Assembly: GCF_902806685.2 (NCBI RefSeq)
Contig: NC_048539.1
Span: 3,484,501 to 3,548,500 of the forward strand
Direction of reading: 5' to 3'
DNA: 64,000 nt
Source: Maniola hyperantus
Taxonomy: Eukaryota > Arthropoda > Insecta > Lepidoptera > Nymphalidae
Shown: positions 56,752 through 64,000 of the stretch, piece after piece
Position numbering within the stretch: position 1 is the stretch's first letter
Layout of the letters: each line of letters begins with the position of its first letter
Translations under genes and position numbers: made by a program
Notes under the pieces: model-generated
What the model saw: only the letters and a program-made list of their open reading frames with translations
The model's database searches: none
Told to the model about the DNA's origin: nothing

Positions 56752-57048
56752 TACGCTTAGTACGAGATTTTATGTCTCATCAACGTTGACAGTATTCGAG
56801 TGTCGAAACGCTGCCGCGTTTTAGTAAACTGGATCTTAACCGAATTGTTTTAAAGCTCAAGTTTGTCTACACATCTACAGCCAGCGCTCCAAGCGGAAAC
56901 ATTGGGAAATTAAAATCAGTGGCATTGAATTTTTGACTTCAAGTCAAGGCTATTTAGGTCCATTTTACTTTGACGTTATTGTGTTTCGAATCTCGAATAC
57001 TAGCAACGTTAGTGAGACTTAAAGTCTTTACTAAGAGTACTGCTATCT
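56752..57048. mobile_element. Long-TIR MITE family M, diverged
   Basis: CAGTACGCTTAGTACGAGAT and TTTACTAAGAGTACTG ends. The interior shares AAAGCTCAAGTTTGTCTACA, CAGCGCTCCAAGCGGAAACA and TAAAATCAGTGGCATTGAAT with 46366-46650. Confidence 0.7.
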
Positions 57049-57149
57049 AAAAATTGTAATAGTTTGTCTTTTTAGGGATCCGTAGTAAAACGAGGAACCC
57101 TTATTGGTTCGTCATTAATATCCACTTGAGTCACTTGTTTGTATAAATA

Positions 57150-57360
57150 AACTAGCTTATGCTCGCGACTACGTCCGTGTGGACTACGCAAATTTCAAAC
57201 TCCTATTTCACCCCCTTAGGGGTTGAATTTTCGAAAACCCTTTCTTAGCGTATGCCTACGTCATAATAGCTGCATCTCAAATTTCAACCCGATCCGTCCA
57301 GTAGTTTAAGCTGTGCGTTGATAGATCAGTCAGTCAGTCAGTCACCTTTTCCTTGTAGGT
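57150..57360 (+). repeat. Dispersed repeat family C
   Basis: ACTAGCTTATGCTCGCGACT to GATCAGTCAGTCAGTCAGTC, ACC. Confidence 0.65.
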
Positions 57361-57419
57361 ATATATTTCAGGCTTACTCCCACACTGGTTAACCTTTTCC
57401 TTTTTATATATTTAGACTA

Positions 57420-57522
57420 TTGGAGCCCCCATAGGTACTTTTACCAGGAAAACAAAGAGTTCCCACGGGATTCAAAAATTCCTTATATCTACGCGAACAA
57501 GGGCATAGGCATCGGCTAGTTG
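57420..57522 (-). repeat. Dispersed repeat family A, 5' part
   Basis: CAAAGAGTTCCCACGGGATT, ATCTACGCGAACAAGGGCAT, GGCATCGGCTAGT. Confidence 0.5.
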
Positions 57523-57566
57523 GTGATATGTCAAAACAGCAATTAAAATTAAAGGTTTTTTTAATT

Positions 57567-57888
57567 ATTCAGATACAAGTTAGCCTTTGACTGCAATCTC
57601 AACTGGTAGTAAGTGACGATGCTGTCTAAGATGAAAGTGGGCTAACCTGGAAGGGGTATGGCAGTTTTATAATAAACCCATGCCCCTTCTACACGGCATC
57701 GTACCGGAACGCTAAATCGCTTGGCGGCACGGCTTTGCCGGTAGGGTGATAACTAGCCACGGCCGAAGCCTCCCACCAGACCAGACCAGAAATTTAGAAA
57801 TTATAAAATTCCAAATCCCCGCCAGGAATCAAACCCAGGACCTCCCGCTAATAAGACCACAGCGCTTACCACTGCGCCAGGGAGGTCG
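57567..57888 (-). mobile_element. tRNA-derived SINE, family 2
   Basis: TTATTCAGATACAAGTTAGC to CCACTGCGCCAGGGAGGTCG. Confidence 0.8.
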
Positions 57889-58494
57889 TGCACCTAAATA
57901 TCACCTATTAAGCTCTTTTAAACCTTTCATTATTCAAAACTTTAGATATCAATAAAAAGACTAGTTTTCCAAGACTGCAATGCCGACGAAGATGCTTACA
58001 ATTTCTTCCAAGGGATTGATGATTTCTTACTATGTATTTTTATTTTACCACGGAACCCGGAACACGTGATAAATAACAAAGTACGTGACCGCTATTAGGT
58101 TCCTTTTAACGTCGAGCTCTGTTTTTGCTTATTTTTGTAGGAAAAAGTGCCGCATTTACATTTTTATCTGAATAATATACGGTTTATTACATTTTTTTTG
58201 TAAATAACTCTAAGATAGAAGAAAAAAAATTGCAAGTCAGTGGAATTTTCAAATAAATTGTACGTATCAAAAACTAAATTGAGATAATTTGTAAATTAAA
58301 ACATTACTAAGTTTTTACATCTATCTCGGTACTCCGAGCATTATTAACATTAGCATGTCGGTAACGCGACTTTTACATTTTTACCCATCTCGAAATTTCC
58401 CAATGGGACTACAAAAATTTTCACTAATTCAAAAATCACGTGAATGTTCTACAAGTTTTTAAGTTTGTACGAGACATTTCATTTCATTTTACAG

Positions 58495-58635
58495 AAGAGC
58501 TGGCTCATTTTTCGCGCAAATGATCAGCCTGGCTGTCCAGCGCGGAAATGCAGCCAGTATTTTTGGCACCATTCCACGCGGGCATTTTTTTAGTAACTAA
58601 ATAAGGCTAGCTGTTTTATTGTAGTTTAAAAAAAA
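58495..58635 (+). pseudogene. Non-LTR retrotransposon 3' end, second copy
   Basis: AGAAGAGCTGGCTCATTTTT, CAGCCTGGCTGTCCAGCGCG, GCACCATTCCACGCGGGCAT, TAAGGCTAGCTGTTTTATTG, then A-rich; as at 53266. Confidence 0.6.
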
Positions 58636-58640
58636 GTTTG

Positions 58641-58866
58641 ATCCGTACCCTTATATAAATGCGAAAGTGTGTTTGTTTGTTGGTTTGTTGGTTTGTTGGT
58701 TTGTCCTTCAATCACGTCGCAACGGTGCAACGGATTGACGTGATTTTTTGCATGAGTATAGATAAAGACCTGGAGAGTGACATAGGACATAGAAAATCAA
58801 AGAGTTCCCACGGGATTTTTAAAAATTCGAATTCCACGCGTACGAAGTCGCGGGCATCAGCTAGTA
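58641..58866 (-). repeat. Dispersed repeat family A
   Basis: TCCGTACCCTTATATAAATG, CGAAAGTGTGTTTGTTTGTT to GCGGGCATCAGCTAGTAAT; full-length. Confidence 0.65.
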
Positions 58867-59349
58867 ATAATATAATTTAAAATTTCGATTTTATAAAGCT
58901 AGTAAATACCTAAACTAATGTTTAAAATAGGTAATACATTTAAATCAAGAAGAGTTAATTTTTTTGATAAGGAGTATTTTTTTTAAAAGTGCAACTTGAA
59001 AAAAGTTCCGAATGTGGCAGGTGAAACAAAGTAAAACAAATTGCTGATACACGTATTATGTATTTTTAAAGTCGGGTGGACAGTCCCTTTGGCTCACGGA
59101 CCTTAAACGTTAAAAACAGCTTCTGGTTGAAACAATTTTAAATCCAATATTGCCCAGTGCCCGACTCTATACTATTACACACTTCATATTGTTTTATGAA
59201 GCGCATAAAATCAATAAGGAGTAGAGTGGCGGTAATGGTCTGGCAAATGAAATTCTCACGGTGAATGGTGGCACGTAATTTGCTATCCAAGATGTTGCAA
59301 AAAAGGCCTATTTACTCAGTTTATAATAAAATTATTGAGCCTAACTTTT

Positions 59350-59480
59350 TTTTTTTTTTTAATAGATATAGCGAGCAAACGAGCAGGCGGGTCACCTGAT
59401 GTTAAGTGATTACCGCCGCCCATGAACATTTGCAGCACCAGAGGAGCCGCCGCTGCGTTGCCGGCCTTTTAACTATATAT
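59350..59480. repeat. Repeat S (TAGCGAGCAAACGAGCAGGC)
   Basis: T-run, AGCGAGCAAACGAGCAGGCG, GGTCACCTGATGTTAAGTGA, TTACCGCCGCCCATGAACAT, GCGTTGCCGGCC. The T-run suggests the reversed poly(A) end of a retroposon. Confidence 0.5.
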
Positions 59481-59531
59481 ACATAAATAACGGTACTAAA
59501 TTACTGATATTTGAATGTTCAGCTACTGGAT

Positions 59532-59589
59532 ATTACCCGCACAGCCCTGGTGCTAACCCGGTGCGGGATAGCGTGAGTGACGTGCGGGA
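59532..59589. mobile_element. Family P MITE, left part
   Basis: CCCGCACAGCCCTGGTGCTA, ACCCGGTGCGGGATAGCGTG, GACGTGCGGG. Confidence 0.45.
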
Positions 59590-59695
59590 AAATCAGATAC
59601 ATTGTGGTATGTGGTTCAGACGTTGACTGACCTCCTATTCGGGTTTTTAATTTTTGCCCTTGCACCCCTCTAATTTTGTATTAATTTTGCAAGAT

Positions 59696-59757
59696 TTTTT
59701 CTGTGACTAGTTAAACCCTCTCGGTTTAGTCTAGTCGGTAAACTAGTCACAGAAAAA
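59696..59757. repeat. 17-bp perfect inverted repeat with nested inner hairpin
   Basis: TTTTTCTGTGACTAGTT at 59696-59712 and its exact complement at 59741-59757. The 28-nt spacer holds AAACC/CTCTC/GGTTT. Confidence 0.8.
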
Positions 59758-61375
59758 TTCTCTGCTTAGTGGAAAAAAACAAAGTTTGCAAGTCGAAACA
59801 ACAATGGGAAAGTTCCATAAAAATTTAAGACACATTCCACAACATTTGCTACGTAAAAAGTAAAAATAAATCAAGGCCCATTACTTTGGATCGCGTTGAC
59901 CTTTCCGAACGACGGTCCATTAGGGTCTCGGCGATCTCTATTACCGCACCTATATGGGCAATGAATTGCTGTGCTCGTAAGTTTTTACGTGTTAAAATGT
60001 TCGTACCATATCGGCATAGTTCACGACAGCTAGCTACCTAGGTAACTTGTAACAAAACGTGGAAGCTTTACCTGCACTGGCAGGCGTCAAATGTTGCCTA
60101 CATTTGACGCTAGGTAAACTATAGGGTATATAAGGTAGGTCCAATATTTGACAGATGTCAATTCAGGATCAAAACCGAAAGTTTCCTGATTCTAGTTCCC
60201 TCTGATATCGGTTTTGTCAAATTAGTGCGCTCAAATTGGTGGAATTGATTTTAAGTATTTTGGATCTAAATACTTTCATGTTATCATCTAGTTTATAATG
60301 ATGCTCGTGACTTCATAGGTATGGATAAAAAGTAAAAATAAATCAAAGCCCATTACTTTGAATTATTATTATTATCTTTATACTTTTTACTCTCACGCCC
60401 GTGTACAATTACAAAAAATCGAAAGTATTTTCGAAAATTGTGAAATACATATTTTTTTTTATTTTTAACATACCAATTTTCATCGATGTAACTATAAATA
60501 TGACGAACTTTCATATAAATTTCCATCCCCCATTTAACCCACTTGAAGATGGAATTTGGAAAAATCCTTTTTTAATGGAATCTACTCTTTACAAAGAACA
60601 CACTCTCCAGATTTCATGTCTCTAGGATCAGTCTCAAAAAATTTCTTAGTGGATAGGTACCTATACTCTTTACAAAGAACACACATTCAAAATTTCATCT
60701 CTCTAGGACAAGCGGTTTTTTTTTAAATTTATTGTCCACAGGACATTCAGTTAAGTACATTAAAATACACAGACTGCCATCTAGAAACTGTACAAGCTTA
60801 TGTGAGGATTGTGAAATTTTAGTTTGGGCTGTGCTGGAATATATAAGTCAGTCAGTCAATCAGGACTTTGAATTTTATAATTATAAAGATTTGAAAAGAT
60901 TACTTCAGAGTTCAGAGACCTGGGTTGTTTCAACAAAACAAGTTGACGAGATTACATAACTAAAAATATCTCCCCCGACGCTTTATCTTGCTCCTGAAGT
61001 TTTCCTTTATCGTGAAACATGTTGGAACATGTCGGAATATGTAGAAAATACAGAAACAAGATAATGTTATAAAATTACCTCGCTTAGACACTCAGGTGGT
61101 AAAAAATTAGACAGCTTTGCCGGGTAAACATGACAGTTTTGTAATTTTGTCATGAATGTATGACACGCGATTTTGTCATAGAAAGGATGTGACATTTGTG
61201 TAGCAAGTTGGGAAATAAAATTAACTTTAATTTATGTTTTTTAATTTTTGAACTGAATTATTACATTATTATAAACTAAGTTGATAACCGTGACTTCATC
61301 TGCGTGGATTTAAGTTTTTATAAATCCCGTGGGAGTTTTTTGATTTTCCGGGATACAAAGTTACCTGGAGAGTAT

Positions 61376-61663
61376 TGTAGCTGAAGGGTTGGTGTAATGA
61401 AGAACCAGCTACATATAGTGATGTTTATTTTACACTTTACAATTGATATGTTATGTACAATACAGACGGGCTCGCGAGCTTTATATAATACAATGCTAGA
61501 AGATGTTGACGTGACGAGCGGATGATAGGGAATGTGGAATCTCGTAACGTGCGTGACCAGGAGGATTCTCTACTGCGTTCCAAATTTGAATATTGTTGTG
61601 TGGCAGCTGCGAAGTTTTCTTAATAGCTGCCAGCCAAGTAACGGTAGAGGTTGCACCTCTACA
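61376..61663 (-). repeat. 3' LTR of the element
   Basis: Starts TGTAGCTGAAGGGTTGGTGT and ends GGTTGCACCTCTACA on the plus strand. TATATAATAC and AATAAACATCACTATATGTA words (minus) lie inside. Confidence 0.85.
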
Positions 61664-63036
61664 TCACCCCCCTACGGAGTGAGAAACAGAAAAAAAAAAT
61701 ATATTAAGTAAGGCAAGTATTACATACATTAGAATGAAGGAAAAGAACCCTAAAACTAGAACATGTAGTGATAAAAATGATAAGGCAAATAGGATTGAAA
61801 GTTGCCTCAATGTTGAGTCTTCTGTAGCAGTATCTGGTAATGGTGTAATACCTCAGGTCATTGTGTACACAATGACTGGGAGGCAGTACTTAAGACCAGA
61901 GAAATAAGCAGTGGACCTGTATGCCTAAGTGACACGGAAAAAAATAATTACAATAAATGAAGGGTTCGGAGTGCAAAAAGGTTGATGACGGAGGAGACGC
62001 ATGATGAGCAAATCTTCTTCACGTCGAACCTTGGCAAACTCGCGTCCACACAGACCTGAAGAGAGGTTCTGAGCGCGATAAACTCAGTGAACCTGGAAAA
62101 GTGAAAAGGTCGAAGGACTTACGAACGAGTGACATCGTGTCTTAGGCTGCCCAGTGTACTACAGGAACATGTGTGCGGAGGCTATACAGCACTCCACAAA
62201 AGCTGCTTCACTTTGAAATAAAAGATGATCCGCAATGCACGGAGGAAGCTTTGCTGAAAACCTTACGAATTGTGGCATGGTCCGTAGGAGTTTGTTGTGA
62301 ATGGAACCATGGAACGGAGAGATTAGTCCTCTTCATACGTGTAATACTGTTTCTTTATAAATTGCTGAAATTTAAATTGTTATGACAGGAAAATTTTACA
62401 AAATACAATGGCAATTATGACATGACAATATAACTAAATAAAATTGTTCTAAAAAAGTAAAATGTCTATAAAAAATTCCCTTTTTAAAATGAGATGATGA
62501 GACGTCACTTATTGACTATATTGTTCATGGAATGTTAATGTTCTTTTTCACTGAATTTGAAAATTAAAAACATACGTCACTCAAAAATAATTTTCACAAA
62601 ACAAAATGCAATGTCACAAATATTATTGTTAGAAATTGTTTTTCAGCACAGAAGAAATAATGTCCTTATTAAACCTGGATCCCTCCTCAGGGCGCCTCGG
62701 ATATGTACTCACAAGGCATGCACGTATGAACCTCGCGTCGGGTTCAGGAGGTTGAGTTGTGGTCAGCGATGTAGGACGGGGTAGGTTGCGTAGCGTGCCG
62801 CGTCGAGTTAACTGGATTGCGTCCACGAGGGACACCATCTGTGGCGTCCATGTCGAGTCGCAGTCGTAACTCGTAGCTTTCGCGTTCAGAGGGCGCAGCT
62901 AATGTGGCCGCACGTCGTTGCTTGTTGCGTTGAGTTGCTTGCACGCCGGAGATGTACGGGAGCAGTGTGCTGGCTCGACCGTAGACGTAGGTACCCAATG
63001 TGGCTGATGTGTTTCTCAAAGATGGGTCACCAATTA

Positions 63037-63324
63037 TGTAGCTGAAGGGTTGGTGTAATGAAGAACCAGCTACATATAGTGATGTTTATTTTACACTTTA
63101 CAATTGATATGTTATGTACAATACAGACGGGCTCGCGAGCTTTATATAATACAATGCTAGAAGATGTTGACGTGACGAGCGGATGATAGGGAATGTGGAA
63201 TCTCGTAACGTGCGTGACCAGGAGGATTCTCTACTGCGTTCCAAATTTGAATATTGTTGTGTGGCAGCTGCGAAGTTTTCTTAATAGCTGCCAGCCAAGT
63301 AACGGTAGAGGTTGCACCTCTACA
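63037..63324 (-). repeat. 5' LTR of the element
   Basis: No base difference from the copy at 61376-61663 that I can find in side-by-side reading. Confidence 0.85.
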
Positions 63325-63729
63325 GTATCACTCTCTAGGTCTTTAACTATACTCATCCAAAAAAATCACGTCGGTCCGTTACGCCGTTGCCACGTGGTTG
63401 AATTACACTGTAATTAACTAATTAGACGAAATAATCACCTCTACACTCATTTATTATGATTAAGGCTTACCCTTAATTTATAAAAAGAACCAAATAATCG
63501 CCAAAGACTTACCTTAGAAAAAGTCCCTAGCGATAGTTAGAGCCAAAAAAAGGTCGAGAAAAAGGCTTGCCTAACTATCTAGGCTAAGTACAAAGACTCT
63601 TATTAAGCGCGTCCTATTAGCAATCAAGGGTTAAAAATGGAATGAAATGGAATGGAATGGAAAAGCTGTAGTTTATTAATTTTTCAGCATCGTCTTATTT
63701 TATTTTACATACAAATCCCAAAGTACCGT

Positions 63730-63805
63730 TATTATAAATGCGAAAGTGTATTTTTTGTTGGTTTGTTGGTTTGTCCTTCAATCACGTTGCAACGGTGCAA
63801 TGTCT
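63730..63805 (-). repeat. Dispersed repeat family A, 3' part
   Basis: TTATAAATGCGAAAGTGTAT, TTGTCCTTCAATCACGTTGC, AACGGTGCAATG. Confidence 0.55.
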
Positions 63806-64000
63806 TAAAGACCGATATTTCCAAACGTTGAAACTTTGCATTAAAAAGCATAATATTGTCTGGAAAGCATAAAAAAGATAAGCATATTGTGTTGCAGTCA
63901 CGCATAGGTAGTTGTGGTCAAAATAACATAGGTAAATTTTGACCACGACTAAATTTTGAATGATTTTTTGAAGTTCTGGGAAATAGAGGTTCCCAGAACT

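Larger units (their letters stand above)
61376..63324 (-). mobile_element. Non-autonomous LTR retrotransposon with paired identical LTRs
   Basis: LTRs at 61376-61663 and 63037-63324, 288 bp each, identical by eye, TG..CA, flanked by GTAT. Orientation is minus: next to the LTR at 63036 the minus strand reads TAATTGGTGACCC, a primer-binding-site-like TGGTGACCC, and next to 61664 it reads GTAGGGGGGTGA, a polypurine tract. The 1373-bp interior has no protease, RT or integrase. A minus-strand open stretch at 63019-62744 (..SATLGTYVYGRASTLLPYI..) is of unknown nature, in the place where gag would start, with no ATG. Confidence 0.85.
61272..63411 (+). repeat. Family A copy split by an LTR element
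   Basis: 61272-61375 (AAGTTGATAACCGTGACTTC, CCCGTGGGAGTTTTTTGATT, ACCTGGAGAGTAT) continues at 63325-63411 (GTATCACTCTCTAGGTCTTT, AAATCACGTCGGTCCGTTAC). The join restores the family A text GGAGAGTATCACTCTC. Confidence 0.7.
49605..64000. other. Upstream region, part 3: no host gene seen
   Basis: Repeats are listed separately. Unassigned: 49865-51077 (very rich in TAGGTA/TACCTA), 51991-52350, 52713-53265, 54043-55052, 55386-55700, 56433-56750, 57889-58494, 58867-59350, 59590-61271 and 63412-63729. None shows a convincing exon. Confidence 0.5.

Noticed and set aside
62173..62385. 70-codon plus-strand frame inside the LTR element
   Set aside because: Antisense to the element's deduced direction and without recognisable motif.

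Overview
The window looks like lepidopteran nuclear DNA. It is AT-rich, with multi-kilobase introns packed with several dispersed repeat families: two tRNA-derived SINEs, LINE tails, RTE-type retroelement fragments, palindromic MITEs and LTR elements. The word TAGGTA/TACCTA is very frequent. These traits and the strong insect character of the one protein-coding gene support the assignment. No species can be named from sequence alone.

The only host gene I can support is a serotonin receptor of the insect 5-HT2-alpha type on the minus strand. Its seven coding exons run from the ATG at 31118 to the TAG at 594-596. All six introns have GT..AG ends and all phases agree. The spliced CDS is 1902 nt, or 633 codons plus stop. 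Exon 1 encodes the N-terminus, TM1 and TM2; exon 2 TM3 up to the DRY motif; exon 3 TM4; exon 4 ECL2 and TM5; exons 5 and 6 part of the third intracellular loop; exon 7 the rest of that loop, TM6, TM7 and the C-tail. Four of the exons are 103-130 bp and hard to see as open frames. A leader with a good splice acceptor at 31256-31257 carries three short upstream ORFs, and the last of these overlaps the receptor start codon.

Introns 1, 3 and 4 (about 8.3, 8.3 and 4.8 kb) and the 33 kb upstream of the gene are mostly transposable-element debris. Directly after exon 4, inside intron 4, lie two degenerate tandem copies of the TM5-coding part of that exon. The first remains open in the receptor frame, and the second is cut off beside a GC-rich foldback element. 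Several nested insertions can be ordered in time: a solo LTR in a repeat whose uninterrupted relative is also present; a SINE inside another SINE; a foldback element inside an RTE fragment; and a 1.95 kb LTR element with apparently identical 288-bp LTRs that splits a dispersed repeat.

From 31256 to 64000 I find no convincing host gene, only repeats, a PIF/Harbinger-like transposase fragment and unassigned AT-rich DNA. Upstream untranslated exons or enhancers of the receptor gene may lie there but cannot be recognised by eye.
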